A stretch of DNA of 64,000 bases, taken from the NCBI RefSeq assembly GCF_004614235.1, contig NZ_SPVH01000006.1:124001-188000 (forward strand), in the 5' to 3' direction. Within the stretch, counting starts at the first letter, position 1. Each line of letters opens with the position of its first letter. This document shows, piece after piece, positions 37,738-46,917 of the stretch. Both the position numbers and the translations under genes were made by a program. Source of the DNA: Brevundimonas intermedia (lineage in GTDB: Bacteria; Pseudomonadota; Alphaproteobacteria; Caulobacterales; Caulobacteraceae). The notes beneath the pieces are model-generated. The model saw only the letters and a list, made by a program, of their open reading frames with translations, was not told the DNA's origin and did no database searches.

Positions 37738-40286
37738 CAGCCGGCCACCAGATTGACGATGCGGTCCTTGACCACGACGATCTTCTTCACGCTCAGACCC
37801 TCCAGCCGCGCCTGCACGGTCTCGTCGGCCAGAACGATGGCCTCGACCTCGGCGGGCTCCATGCCGCGCGGCACGCGGATTTCCGCGCGACGTTTGCCGT
37901 TGATCTGGATGGGCAGGACCACCTCGTCGTCGGCCGCTAGCGCAGCGTCCCACACGGGCCACGGCGCGTCCAGAACCATCCCGTCTTCACCCAGCCGCGT
38001 CCAGGCTTCCTCGGCCAGGTGCGGGGTGAAGGGGGCGATCAGGCGGGCCAGGGCCGACAGGGCCTGACGCTTGGCGTCGCCGCCGGCCTGGGCGTTGTCG
38101 CGGATGGTGGCGACGAAGGCGTAGAGCTTTGCAATGGCCGAGTTGAAGCGGAAGCCCTCGACCCCTTCGGACACGGCCTTGATGGCCTTGTGCGTCTCGC
38201 GCAGCAGGTCGGCGTTGGCCTTGTCCTCACCGGGGAAGGCGGGATCGTACGCATCAAACAGGGTCCAGGCGCGCTGGACGAAGCGGCTGGCGCCCTCGAC
38301 GCCGCCGGGGGTCCATTGCACGTCGCGCTCAGGCGGGCTGTCGGACAGGACGAATAGGCGACCGGCGTCCACGCCGTGCGATTCCAGGATTTCGGCCGGG
38401 GCGACAACGTTCTTCTTGGACTTGGACATCTTCTCGATGTCGCCAATGATCAGGGTCTCGCCGGTCGACAGCTGGCGCGCCGAACGGACGCCATTGTCAT
38501 TGCTCAGGTCCACGTCGGTCGGCTCGACCCAGGCGCCGTCGGCGCGGCGATAGGTCTCGTGGACCACCATCCCTTGGGTGAACAGGCCGGCGAACGGCTC
38601 CTTCACCGACAACATGCCGGCGTCGGACAGTGCGCGCGTGATGAAGCGGGCGTAGAGCAGGTGCAGGACCGCGTGTTCGACGCCGCCGATATACTGATCC
38701 ACCGCCAGCCAGCGGTCGGCGGCCGCCTTGTCAATCGGCGCCTCGGCCGTCGGATCGGTGAAACGCGCGAAATACCAGCTGGAGTCGACGAAGGTGTCGA
38801 GCGTGTCGGTCTCGCGCGTGGCGTCCGCGCCGCACGACGGGCATTTGACGTGTTTCCAGGTCGCGTGGCGATCCAGCGGATTGCCAGGCACGTCGAAGGT
38901 CACGTCGTCGGGCAGGACGACCGGCAGCTGATCGGCGGGAACCTCCACTGGCCCACAGGACGGGCAGTGGATGATCGGGATCGGGCAACCCCAATAGCGC
39001 TGGCGCGAAACGCCCCAGTCGCGCAGGCGATAGATGGTCGCGCCCTGGCCCGCACCCGCCGCCTCGACGCGGCGGATGGCCTCGGCCTTGGCGGTTTCGA
39101 TGTCCAGGCCGTTCAGGAAGTCGGAATGGAAGATGGAGCCGGGACCGGTATAGGCCTCGTCGCCAACCGCGAAGTCATCGCCGGCGCCTTCGGGACGGAC
39201 CACCGGGATCACCGGCAGGTCGTATTTACGGGCGAAGTCCAGGTCGCGCTGGTCATGGGCCGGGCAGGCGAAGATGGCGCCCGTGCCGTATTCCGACAGG
39301 ATGAAGTTGGCGATCCAGACCGGAACCTCGGCGCCGGTGAAGGGATGGACGGCCTTCAAGCCTGTGTCCCAGCCGATCTTCTCGGCCTGGTCGATATCGG
39401 CCTGGGACGTGCCGCCCGCGCGGCATTTGGCGACGAAGTCGGCGACCGCCGGATCGGCCTCAGCCAGCAGTTTCGAGATCGGGTGGTCGGGCGCCAGGCC
39501 CAGGAAGCTGGCGCCGAACAGGGTGTCGGGCCGGGTGGTGTAGATTTCGACGCCGGATTCGTAACCAGCGGGAGCCTGGCCGGCGAAGGCCCAGGTCATC
39601 TGCAGACCCTTGGACCGACCGATCCAGTTCTCCTGCATCAGCCGGACCTTCTCGGGCCAGCGGTCCAGGGTCTTCAGACCATCGATCAGATCATCTGCAT
39701 AGTCGGTGATGCGCAGGAACCACTGGTTCAGCTTGCGCTTCTCGACCACCGCGCCCGAGCGCCAGCCCCGTCCGTCGATGACCTGTTCATTGGCCAGGAC
39801 GGTGTTGTCGACCGGATCCCAGTTGACGACCCCGTCCTTGCGATAGACCAGACCGCGCCGATACAGCTCCAGGAACCAGGCCTGCTGCTTGCCGTAGTAT
39901 TCCGGGTCGCAGGTGGCGAACTCGCGCGACCAGTCCAGCGACAGGCCCAGCAGCTTCAGCTGTTCGCGCATCGTCGCGATGTTGGAATAGGTCCAGCCCT
40001 TCGGGTGGATGCCGCGCTCCATGGCCGCGTTCTCGGCCGGCATGCCGAAGGCGTCCCAGCCCATCGGGTGCAGAACGTCGTACCCTTGCGCGCGCTTTGA
40101 CCGCGCCACCACGTCGCCCATCACATAGTTTCGGGCGTGACCCATGTGGATGGCGCCCGACGGATAGGGGAACATCTCTAGCACATAGTATTTCGGACGG
40201 CCGGTATCCTTCGTCACGAAGGCGGAGGCCTCGGCCCAGCGGGCCTGTTGGCGAGGTTCGGCGGTCTTGGGTTCGTAACGGGCCAC
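37737..40286 (-). CDS. leuS: leucine--tRNA ligase
   Basis: Class I synthetase charging tRNA-Leu with an editing domain. [12 protein letters not shown] is the HIGH motif near residue 48, and [10 protein letters not shown] the KMSKS motif near residue 623. The editing (CP1) region includes [25 protein letters not shown]. Zinc-site cysteines occur in [10 protein letters not shown] and CPSCGADA. The length of 849 residues is normal. It begins the leuS-lptE-holA operon. Confidence 0.97.
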   Translation of the reverse strand: MARYEPKTAEPRQQARWAEASAFVTKDTGRPKYYVLEMFPYPSGAIHMGHARNYVMGDVVARSKRAQGYDVLHPMGWDAFGMPAENAAMERGIHPKGWTYSNIATMREQLKLLGLSLDWSREFATCDPEYYGKQQAWFLELYRRGLVYRKDGVVNWDPVDNTVLANEQVIDGRGWRSGAVVEKRKLNQWFLRITDYADDLIDGLKTLDRWPEKVRLMQENWIGRSKGLQMTWAFAGQAPAGYESGVEIYTTRPDTLFGASFLGLAPDHPISKLLAEADPAVADFVAKCRAGGTSQADIDQAEKIGWDTGLKAVHPFTGAEVPVWIANFILSEYGTGAIFACPAHDQRDLDFARKYDLPVIPVVRPEGAGDDFAVGDEAYTGPGSIFHSDFLNGLDIETAKAEAIRRVEAAGAGQGATIYRLRDWGVSRQRYWGCPIPIIHCPSCGPVEVPADQLPVVLPDDVTFDVPGNPLDRHATWKHVKCPSCGADATRETDTLDTFVDSSWYFARFTDPTAEAPIDKAAADRWLAVDQYIGGVEHAVLHLLYARFITRALSDAGMLSVKEPFAGLFTQGMVVHETYRRADGAWVEPTDVDLSNDNGVRSARQLSTGETLIIGDIEKMSKSKKNVVAPAEILESHGVDAGRLFVLSDSPPERDVQWTPGGVEGASRFVQRAWTLFDAYDPAFPGEDKANADLLRETHKAIKAVSEGVEGFRFNSAIAKLYAFVATIRDNAQAGGDAKRQALSALARLIAPFTPHLAEEAWTRLGEDGMVLDAPWPVWDAALAADDEVVLPIQINGKRRAEIRVPRGMEPAEVEAIVLADETVQARLEGLSVKKIVVVKDRIVNLVAG

Positions 40287-40332
40287 GGTCGTCCTGAAAG
40301 TCAGAAGGGCGCTGACGCCCTCCAGACTGAAC

Positions 40333-40440
40333 TAGCCCGAAGGACGACAGCGCCCAAGAAGTAATGCGTCCCACAAACTCTTGGGCGCGTCGCGCTCAAG
40401 TAGCCCGAAGGGCGATAGCGCCTACAAAGAACCTAATGCG
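40333..40440. repeat. tandem-like direct repeat upstream of leuS
   Basis: Two copies of a 22-base unit that begins TAGCCCGAAGG, at 40333-40354 and 40401-40422, identical at 20 of 22 positions; the similarity resumes at AATGCG downstream in each copy. Between them CGCCCAAG (40351-40358) and CTTGGGCG (40380-40387) can form a stem. The role is unknown. Confidence 0.7.
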
Positions 40441-40445
40441 GGCGA

Positions 40446-40910
40446 TCAGCCAGCATTAGACAGGTTCAGCTGGCGCGCCTTGGTCAGGATGGCGTTTTCC
40501 AGATCGGCCTCGGTCTGGGCGGCGACCGGGGCGGCGGTCCATTGCCCATCGGCGCCCTTTACTTCCTTGGTCACCGTGACGTTCAGCGCGTCGGCGCGCA
40601 GACGGGTGTCCAGGATGAAGACGGTCGCCTTGAAGCGCTCGTTCGGCGTCTGGGGGTTGATGTACCAGTCGTAGTTGATGACGCCGCCCCACGGATCGGC
40701 GGTCAGCAGCGGCATGAAGCTGAGGGTGTCGAGCGAGGCGCGCCACAGGAAGGCGTTGACGCCGATGCCCTGTTGCACGTTCGTCTTGGGCGCAGACTTC
40801 TCGCCGCCGACGAAGGGAATGCTTGAGCAGGCCGACAGCGACGCGCCAAGGGCCACGCCCGAGACCAGGACGACCGCGACGTTCCGAACCAGGGCCTTGT
40901 TGAGGCTCAT
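40446..40910 (-). CDS. DUF3576 domain-containing lipoprotein
   Basis: Predicted outer-membrane or periplasmic lipoprotein of 154 residues. The signal (MSLNKALVRN) is followed by hydrophobic residues and a lipobox LSAC with the acylated cysteine at residue 28. The mature part has NAFLWRASLDTLSFMPLLTADPWGGVINYDWY, the DUF3576 hallmark, then RFKATVFILDTRLRADALNVTV. The family function is unknown and it occurs mostly in alphaproteobacteria. I start at ATG 40910 with GGAG upstream. Confidence 0.88.
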   Translation of the reverse strand: MSLNKALVRNVAVVLVSGVALGASLSACSSIPFVGGEKSAPKTNVQQGIGVNAFLWRASLDTLSFMPLLTADPWGGVINYDWYINPQTPNERFKATVFILDTRLRADALNVTVTKEVKGADGQWTAAPVAAQTEADLENAILTKARQLNLSNAG

Positions 40911-40994
40911 CAAGAGAAGTCTCCGTAAACTCAGGGACGCGCGGGCCTCGCCCACACGCGCGCACGGCCAAGGAAGAATGCCGACTGCGGGGTT

Positions 40995-41024
40995 CTATAA
41001 CACGGTGAAAAGGGGCGATGACAA
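40995..41024 (-). promoter_or_regulatory. candidate sigma-70-type promoter for the DUF3576 gene
   Basis: On the minus strand TTGTCA (41024-41019), 18 bases, then TTATAG (41000-40995), about 85 bp before the start codon. Confidence 0.4.
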
Positions 41025-41172
41025 GGCGAAGTCTGCGGCGGTCGCATCCGGCGTCGCGCTGTTTTGCGACAGGACCATGTCATCCAGCGGGATTCCGTCC
41101 AAATCCCGTGACGCTTGAGACACATGCATCGACAACAATGCGCGGGAACCTTGTTATCGAGCGGTCATTCCG

Positions 41173-41202
41173 TTGACCGCGAGGACACCCGGTGTCTAAT
41201 CG
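41173..41202 (+). promoter_or_regulatory. candidate promoter with palindromic spacer upstream of the ntrZ-like gene
   Basis: TTGACC (41173-41178) and TAATCG (41197-41202) are 18 bases apart. The spacer contains the perfect palindrome GACACC-C-GGTGTC (41184-41196), a plausible repressor site. Confidence 0.45.
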
Positions 41203-41274
41203 CCTCGCTCACGACCATATAAGGTCGGTTCAGGGTTGAAACGCCGCGTCATGGCGGGGTTCGAAGGATTTGGT

Positions 41275-41655
41275 ATGCGGTTCGGTGGTTTTCTGGCTGT
41301 GATGATGGCGACGACGGCGATGGCCGCGTCGACGTCGGCGCTTGCCCAGAGCACGTCCACAGTCTCGCTGTCGGAGGCCCAGGCCGCCCAGCGCAACGCC
41401 CCCGCTCCCCAACGTCGGGGTCTGCGCCTGAACGACAACGGTCGCTGGGGCCTGGACTTCAATCTGAACCAGCCCGTCGGTCGCGAGACCGATTGGGGCG
41501 ATGTCGAAGCGGGCGCCTATTACCGTCTGAACGACCGCCTGCGCGTCGGCGCCGCCGCCGCCGTGGGCGCACCCGAGGCCGATCCGGCCCGTGCGCCAGA
41601 AACCAATGGCCGCGCCCAGCCGCGCGTGCGCCTGGAAACGATCTTCAAGTTCTGA
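41275..41655 (+). CDS. ntrZ: NtrZ family periplasmic regulatory protein
   Basis: Predicted periplasmic protein of 126 residues. A signal peptide (MRFGGFLAVMMATTAMAASTSALAQ) is followed by RRGLRLNDNGRWGLDFNLNQPVGR, DVEAGAYYRLNDRLRVGAAAAVG and the C-terminal VRLETIFKF. This matches NtrZ of Caulobacter, which modulates the NtrY kinase; the ending resembles an outer-membrane beta signal. I chose ATG 41275, which has AAGGA 7 bp upstream, over ATG 41251 and TTG 41236. The NtrY/NtrX genes are not in this window. Confidence 0.7.
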   Translation: MRFGGFLAVMMATTAMAASTSALAQSTSTVSLSEAQAAQRNAPAPQRRGLRLNDNGRWGLDFNLNQPVGRETDWGDVEAGAYYRLNDRLRVGAAAAVGAPEADPARAPETNGRAQPRVRLETIFKF

Positions 41656-41670
41656 TTTCGACCCGGTCTG

Positions 41671-42315
41671 TCAGCGGAACGCCGACTGGATCGCGTCGAT
41701 CGCCGCCAGACCGCAGGCCCCTGTGGCTTGGAGGCGTGCTGCGTTGGCGGCCTTGATCCCGCCCAAGGCATAGACGGGCAGGGGAACGCTCTGCGCTCTT
41801 TCCTGAAACGCCACGAGACCCAACGATGGCTTGTCGGCCGAGGCGCCGCCGGCGGGGAAGACCGGTGACAGGATCAGGGCGTCGAGCGCCTGGATCGATG
41901 TGGGCCCGCCATGCCAGGCTGCGGTAATCATCCAGCGAGGGTGCGCCGCCCGGATCGCGGGCGCGCTGTGGGCCTCGCGCTCAGGCAAGTGGACGCCGTC
42001 GGCGACGAGGGTCTGAGCCAGATCCGCGTCCAGCCCAACCAGCAGGGTCACGCCGCGATCTGTCGTCGCCTCGCGCAGACGACGGCCGGTTTCGACCGCG
42101 TCGGTCGCGCCGAACGCCCGATAGACCACCGCCGATCCGGTCGGCAGGCGGAACGCCGTCTCCCATGGGCGGGGCGTGCGATCCGGGTCGGTGAAGAACA
42201 GCAGCGGCGGCAGGCCGGCGACCTGCGGGCTGACAGCGGCGGCGGCGCGGTTTAGAGCGGTGGCCGCATCCCAGAGCGCGCGTGCATCGTCGCTGTAACC
42301 GGCCGGCAGGATCAT
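41671..42315 (-). CDS. thiamine phosphate synthase family protein
   Basis: TMP synthase/TenI fold protein of 214 residues. The phosphate-binding glycines are in YALGGIKAANAARLQATGACGLAAI near the C-terminus, and LILSPVFPAGGA is the conserved substrate loop. It lacks some usual ThiE residues at the N-terminus, so it may act differently or be a TenI-like regulator. The ATG (42313-42315) shares bases with the ATG of the opposing yggS gene (42314-42316), both inside CATG. Confidence 0.75.
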   Translation of the reverse strand: MILPAGYSDDARALWDAATALNRAAAAVSPQVAGLPPLLFFTDPDRTPRPWETAFRLPTGSAVVYRAFGATDAVETGRRLREATTDRGVTLLVGLDADLAQTLVADGVHLPEREAHSAPAIRAAHPRWMITAAWHGGPTSIQALDALILSPVFPAGGASADKPSLGLVAFQERAQSVPLPVYALGGIKAANAARLQATGACGLAAIDAIQSAFR

Positions 42316-43012
42316 GACCCCTTCTTCCTCCGCTTTACCTCCGTCGTCCATCGCCGAAAGGGTCACCGCCGTCCGCGCCCGCATCGACGCCGCCTGCCGC
42401 GCGGCCGGTCGCGATCCGGGCGACGTGACGCTGACAGCCGTATCAAAGACCCAGCCGCCCGAGGCCATCGACGCGATCCTGGGAACAGGCCAGCGAATCT
42501 TTGGCGAGAATCGGGTGCAGGAGGCTCAGGGGCGATGGACGGAACGCCGCGCGACGTCGCCGGACCTGGAACTTCGGTTGATCGGGCCGTTGCAAACGAA
42601 TAAGGGCGAGGACGCCGTCGACCTGTTCGACGTGATCGAGACGCTGGATCGGGAGAAGCTGGCCCGCGCCCTGGCGCAGGCGGCCGAGAAACGCGGCCGA
42701 TCGCCGCGCGTGCTGGTTCAGGTCAATACCGGCGCGGAGCCTCAGAAGGCCGGCGTCTTGCCCGATGCGGCCGACTCCCTGATCGTGGCCGCGCGCGAGA
42801 CCTATGGGCTGACGGTCGACGGTTTGATGTGCATTCCCCCGGCGGATCAGGACGCAGAGCCGCATTTCAAGATGTTGCGCCATCTGGCTGATCGGAATGG
42901 CCTGTCGGTCCTGTCGATGGGGATGAGCGGCGACTATGAGACCGCGATCCGGTGCGGCGCGACCCATGTGCGGGTCGGAACCGCGTTGTTCGGGGAACGA
43001 AATCGACCTTAA
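42314..43012 (+). CDS. YggS family pyridoxal phosphate homeostasis protein
   Basis: PLP-binding alanine-racemase-like TIM-barrel protein, involved in vitamin B6 homeostasis. The lysine that binds PLP is in LTAVSKTQPPEAI near residue 45, IFGENRVQEAQGRW follows, and LSMGMSGDYETAIRCGATHVRVGTALFG is the C-terminal phosphate-binding motif. The length of 232 residues is normal. Its start codon overlaps the start codon of the divergent thiE-like gene. The cenR-like gene begins 80 bp after its stop. Confidence 0.93.
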   Translation: MTPSSSALPPSSIAERVTAVRARIDAACRAAGRDPGDVTLTAVSKTQPPEAIDAILGTGQRIFGENRVQEAQGRWTERRATSPDLELRLIGPLQTNKGEDAVDLFDVIETLDREKLARALAQAAEKRGRSPRVLVQVNTGAEPQKAGVLPDAADSLIVAARETYGLTVDGLMCIPPADQDAEPHFKMLRHLADRNGLSVLSMGMSGDYETAIRCGATHVRVGTALFGERNRP

Positions 43013-43092
43013 AGCCCCTCTAGCTCGTAACCCGATGTGAATTCGCACCCCCAAGCCTTGGCGCGGGGGCCAAGCCTCGCCATTGTCTGTTC

Positions 43093-43779
43093 ATGCCCAC
43101 GCCCAAGACCATTCTGATCATCGACGACGACGACGACCTGCGCGAGGCGTTGGCCGAGCAGTTGAACCTGCACGAAGAGTTCAAGACCCAGCAGGCTGCG
43201 ACCGCGACCGACGGGGTGCGAATGGGGCGCGAGATCCGCGCCGACCTGATCCTGCTGGACGTGGACCTGCCTGACATGGACGGTCGCGAAGCCTGTCGCC
43301 TGTTGCGCAAGGACGGGGTCTCGACCCCGGTCATCATGCTGACGGCGCAGTCGGCCGATGCTGACGCCATCCTGGGTCTGGACGCCGGCGCCAACGACTA
43401 TGTCACCAAGCCCTTCCGGTTCGCGGTGCTGCTGGCCCGCATCCGCGCCCATCTGCGCAGCCACGAACAGTCCGAGGATGCGGTCTTCTCCATCGGCCCC
43501 TACGAGTTTCGTCCTGCCGCCAAGGTGCTGATGGACGCCAAGGGCAAGAAGGTGCGGTTGACCGAGAAGGAAACCAATATCCTGAAGTATCTCTATCGCG
43601 CCGGGGCCAAGCCCGTGTCGCGCGAGGAGCTGCTGACCGAGGTTTGGGGCTACAACGCCGGGGTCACGACCCACACGCTGGAAACCCACATCTATCGCCT
43701 GCGCCAGAAGATCGAGCCGGAGCCGGGCCACGCACGCCTTCTGCTGACCGACGCGGGCGGATACCGGCTGCAGCCGTAG
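43093..43779 (+). CDS. cenR: OmpR-type response regulator, CenR-like
   Basis: DNA-binding response regulator of 228 residues. Receiver: acidic residues D11-D15, phospho-acceptor D56 (LLDVDLPDMDG), T84 and K106. The winged helix ends WGYNAGVTTHTLETHIYRLRQKIEP and GGYRLQP. These features match CenR, an essential envelope regulator in Caulobacter, and the gene's place near the origin agrees. No sensor kinase gene is adjacent. A small hairpin (CTTGGC/GCCAAG, 43057-43074) lies shortly before its start. Only three bases separate its stop from that of the opposing yczE-like gene. Confidence 0.72.
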   Translation: MPTPKTILIIDDDDDLREALAEQLNLHEEFKTQQAATATDGVRMGREIRADLILLDVDLPDMDGREACRLLRKDGVSTPVIMLTAQSADADAILGLDAGANDYVTKPFRFAVLLARIRAHLRSHEQSEDAVFSIGPYEFRPAAKVLMDAKGKKVRLTEKETNILKYLYRAGAKPVSREELLTEVWGYNAGVTTHTLETHIYRLRQKIEPEPGHARLLLTDAGGYRLQP

Positions 43780-43782
43780 GGC

Positions 43783-44382
43783 TCAGTCGGTCGTCATCGT
43801 GCGGATCGTGAACATCGGCAGGAAGACGTGCACCAGGGGACCGATGGTCACGGCGTAAAGCACCGTGCCCAGCCCGACCGAGCCGCCCAGCAGCCAGCCG
43901 ACGGCGATGACGGCCAGCTCGATACTGGTCCGCACCCATTTGACCGGCCAGCCGGTGCGGGCGACGATGCCGGTCATCAGGCCGTCGCGCGGGCCGGGGC
44001 CAAGGCCGGCGCCGATATAGGCCCCGCTGGCGACGCCGTTCAGAACGATCCCGCCGATCAGCAGGCCTGCTTGCAGCGGTAGTCCTAGGTCCGACGGGAT
44101 CCAGTCCAGGCCAAGGTTGGCGACCGTGCCGATGACCAGAACATTGGCGACCGTGCCGATTCCCGGCTTCTGGCGCAGGGGAATCCACAGCAGCAACACG
44201 GCCATACCGATCAGATTGACGACCAGACCGAAGCTGATTCCGGCAGGTCCTGCGAACCGCTCGAATACGCCCTGGTTCAACACGTCCCAAGGATCCAGCC
44301 CCAGATCGGCGCGCACGATCAGGGCGATGGACAGGCCATAGAGAACGAGGCCGGCGAAGAGCTGGATCAGGCGACGGGTCAT
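43783..44382 (-). CDS. YczE/YitT-type membrane protein
   Basis: Polytopic inner-membrane protein of 199 residues with about five or six helices, beginning MTRRLIQLFAGLVLYGLSIALIV. LGLDPWDVLNQG and GAGLGPGPRDGLMTG are signature segments of the YczE/YyaS group. Its substrate is unknown. It is divergent from a MocR-type regulator 62 bp away; YczE genes are often paired with such regulators (YczR). It ends three bases from the stop of the cenR-like gene. Confidence 0.85.
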   Translation of the reverse strand: MTRRLIQLFAGLVLYGLSIALIVRADLGLDPWDVLNQGVFERFAGPAGISFGLVVNLIGMAVLLLWIPLRQKPGIGTVANVLVIGTVANLGLDWIPSDLGLPLQAGLLIGGIVLNGVASGAYIGAGLGPGPRDGLMTGIVARTGWPVKWVRTSIELAVIAVGWLLGGSVGLGTVLYAVTIGPLVHVFLPMFTIRTMTTD

Positions 44383-44444
44383 AAACGACCCAAATGCGCC
44401 AAACCGGCTATGGAAAAAAGGTCCAGTCATGCCATTCTGGCCTG

Positions 44445-45899
44445 ATGTCACCCCGGTCCATCGGTCTTGTCTCCCTGACCCGCCATCTCGGCGCCTGGCG
44501 CGCGCCGGGCGCCGGGGCCGCCTATCGCCAGCTGGCGGAGGCGGTACGACTGCTGATCCTGGACGGTCGACTGCCTTTGGCGGCGCGGTTGCCGGGCGAG
44601 CGCGAACTGGCGCAGGCGCTGGGTTTGAGCCGCACGACCGTGTCGGCCGCCTATGGACGACTGCGGGATGACGGCTTTCTGACGGGCGGGCAGGGGGCGG
44701 CGGCGCGCACAAGCCTGCCGGCCGGGCCGGGACCAGGGCGAGAGGCGGCCCCAGAAGTGTTCACCAAGTCGGGCCTGATCGATCTGACCGCCGCCGTCCT
44801 GCCGGCCGATCCGAATGTCCATGCCGCCTATGTGCGTGCGCTGGAGCGATTGCCGGCGAACCTGCCCGGTCACGGTTACGAGACGGCGGGACTGGAGGAG
44901 CTGCGCGAAGCGGTGGCGGCGGGATACCGGCGGCGCGGCCTGGCGACCTCGCCGGGGCAGATCCTGATCACCCACGGCGCCCACAACGGCCTGGTCCATC
45001 TGCTGCGGCTGACGACGCGGCCCGGCGCCCCGGTGGTGTTCGATCATCCCACCTATCCCCAGGCCATCGACGCCATGCTGGCGGCGGGCGGTCGCGCCGT
45101 GCCGGTGGCCTTGCCCGACGGCGAGAACGAGGAGGGCTGGGACGTCGAGGGGCTGATCTCGGCCTGTCGCAGCAGCGGCGCGGCGATGGCCTATCTGGTG
45201 CTGGACCACAACAATCCGACGGGACGGATGATGCGGGCGTCGGATCGGACGCGGCTGCTGGCGGGGTTGAAGGGGTCCGAAACCTTGCTGGTGCTGGACG
45301 AGACTCTCGTCGAACTGACCTTGAGCGGACCCCCGGCGCTCAGCGCCTCCGCCGTCGATGCGCCGCGCATGGTTCGGCTGGGCTCGATGTCCAAGAGCGT
45401 CTGGGGCGGCCTGCGAATCGGCTGGATCCGCGCCGACCGGGCGGTGATCCAGCGCCTGGCCCAGAGCCGCGCCAGTTTCGACCTGGGCGTGCCGATTCTG
45501 GAGCAGTTGGCGGCGGTCGAGCTGTTGAGCGACGGCGGAAAGGCGCTGGCCGTGCGACGGCCCCTGCTGCGGGCGCGACGTGATCATCTGCGCGCGCGGT
45601 TGGCCGAACGGTTGCCCGACTGGGCCTGCCCGCGACCGGCCGGCGGCCTGTCGCTATGGGCGCGGTTGCCTGCCCCGATCAGTTCTGCCCTGACGATCCG
45701 GGCCGAGGCCGAAGGCCTGCGCCTCGCCGCCGGTCCGCGATTCGGCGTCGACGGCGCCTTCGAACGCCGCCTGCGCCTGCCCTACACCTTGCCGGAAGAC
45801 CAGCTGGACGAGGCGGTGACCCGCCTGGCCCGCGCGGCGAAGAAGGCCGGCCGAGGCGCAAAGACCGTAACGGCGACCAAGCCGGTCGCCGTCTATTAG
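44445..45899 (+). CDS. MocR/PdxR-type GntR regulator with aminotransferase domain (YczR-like)
   Basis: Regulator with a GntR winged helix fused to a fold type I PLP domain, 484 residues. The N-terminal segment LPGERELAQALGLSRTTVSAAYGRLRDDGFL is the DNA-binding part; HGYETAGLEELREAVAAGYRRRGL starts the aminotransferase-like domain, with DHPTYP and the Schiff-base lysine in LGSMSKSVWGGLRIGW. The start ATG 44445 is favoured over ATG 44394. Divergent to yczE, it is the likely regulator of that gene. It ends three bases from the stop of xthA. Confidence 0.88.
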   Translation: MSPRSIGLVSLTRHLGAWRAPGAGAAYRQLAEAVRLLILDGRLPLAARLPGERELAQALGLSRTTVSAAYGRLRDDGFLTGGQGAAARTSLPAGPGPGREAAPEVFTKSGLIDLTAAVLPADPNVHAAYVRALERLPANLPGHGYETAGLEELREAVAAGYRRRGLATSPGQILITHGAHNGLVHLLRLTTRPGAPVVFDHPTYPQAIDAMLAAGGRAVPVALPDGENEEGWDVEGLISACRSSGAAMAYLVLDHNNPTGRMMRASDRTRLLAGLKGSETLLVLDETLVELTLSGPPALSASAVDAPRMVRLGSMSKSVWGGLRIGWIRADRAVIQRLAQSRASFDLGVPILEQLAAVELLSDGGKALAVRRPLLRARRDHLRARLAERLPDWACPRPAGGLSLWARLPAPISSALTIRAEAEGLRLAAGPRFGVDGAFERRLRLPYTLPEDQLDEAVTRLARAAKKAGRGAKTVTATKPVAVY

Positions 45900-45902
45900 G
45901 GA

Positions 45903-46700
45903 TCAGACGCTGAGATCGACCGTCACGGGCGCATGGTCACTCGGCCGTTCCCATTCGCGGACGTCGTCGTGGATGCGGGCGGTGTCTTTGACTACGGCCG
46001 GCGTCAGACCGGGCGAGGTCCAGATGTGGTCAAGGCGCAGGCCGCGGTTGGACTTGCGGAAGTCGGCGGCGCGATAGCTCCACCAGCTGGCCAGTTTCTG
46101 CGGCTCTGGGAAACGGTCGCGCAGGACGTCTGCGAAACCGCCCGTTTCCTGAAGCCGGTTCAGGGTTTCGACCTCCAGCGGGGTGTGGCTGACAATCTTG
46201 GACATGTAGCGGTGGTTCCACACGTCGCCCTCGCCCGGCGCGATGTTGAAATCGCCGGCCATGACCAGGGGGCGGGACTTGTCCTGCTTGGCCACGATGG
46301 CGGTCAGCTGTTCGTAGAAGTCCATCTTGTGATCGAACTTGGGGTTCAGCGCGCGGTCGGGCACGTCGCCGCCGGCGGGGATGTAGAAGTTCTGGACATC
46401 GATCCCCGCGACGCGGGCGGACACACAGCGGGCGTGGCCCAGCTTGCAGACCTGGAAGGTGTCGCTGTCCTCAAGCGGCAGGCGGCTGGCGATGGCCACG
46501 CCGTGCCAGCCCTTCTGGCCCGCGACGCGCAGATGGGGCATGCCCATGTCCTCGAAGGCGCCGCGCGGAAACTGGTCCGTGGTGCATTTGATCTCCTGCA
46601 GCATCAGGACATCGGGCGCGCGCTCTTCGACGAAGCGCGCGACCTGGTCGATGCGCAGGCGGACGGAGTTGATGTTCCAGGTGGCGAGGCGAAGGGTCAT
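45903..46700 (-). CDS. xthA: exodeoxyribonuclease III
   Basis: AP endonuclease and 3'-5' exonuclease of base-excision repair. It begins MTLRLATWNINSVRLRIDQVARFVEE; MLQEIKCTTDQFP carries the catalytic Glu, AGDFNIAPGEGDVWN the Asp/Asn pair, and RLDHIWTSPGLTP and PSDHAPVTVDL the C-terminal Asp-His. The length is 265 residues. It starts 23 bp after a terminator that ends the upstream unit, so it has its own promoter or readthrough. The start is ATG 46700 with GGAGGG. Confidence 0.95.
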   Translation of the reverse strand: MTLRLATWNINSVRLRIDQVARFVEERAPDVLMLQEIKCTTDQFPRGAFEDMGMPHLRVAGQKGWHGVAIASRLPLEDSDTFQVCKLGHARCVSARVAGIDVQNFYIPAGGDVPDRALNPKFDHKMDFYEQLTAIVAKQDKSRPLVMAGDFNIAPGEGDVWNHRYMSKIVSHTPLEVETLNRLQETGGFADVLRDRFPEPQKLASWWSYRAADFRKSNRGLRLDHIWTSPGLTPAVVKDTARIHDDVREWERPSDHAPVTVDLSV

Positions 46701-46726
46701 CCCTCCGTCTAGCAGGCGCGCGGCGT

Positions 46727-46755
46727 AAAAAAAGCCCGGCCGCAACGGGCCGGGC
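46727..46755 (-). terminator. rho-independent terminator
   Basis: Read on the minus strand the stem is GCCCGGCC (46755-46748), loop CGTTGC, then GGCCGGGC (46741-46734), followed by seven Ts (46733-46727). It ends transcription of the secreted-protein gene at 46918-47421. Confidence 0.85.
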
Positions 46756-46917
46756 TATGGGAGGTTCGTCTCTCTCGCCGCCGGGGAGGGGATATTGTCC
46801 GTGGCGGTAGAACGGCCGCCGCCGTTCATGTGCCCAAAGTGTCACTCGCGAACATAAAAGTCAAACCGTCACAGTCAACGCTTGCGCGTGCCCATTATGA
46901 AACAGTCCGAGGTCGGA

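Noticed and set aside
40931-41125. 64-codon frame in the gap before the ntrZ-like gene
   Set aside because: No ribosome binding site, odd Trp/Arg/Cys-rich sequence, and it covers the likely promoter of the DUF3576 gene.
43057-43074. Small hairpin before the cenR-like gene
   Set aside because: Six pairs without a T-run; too weak to call as terminator or regulatory RNA on its own.
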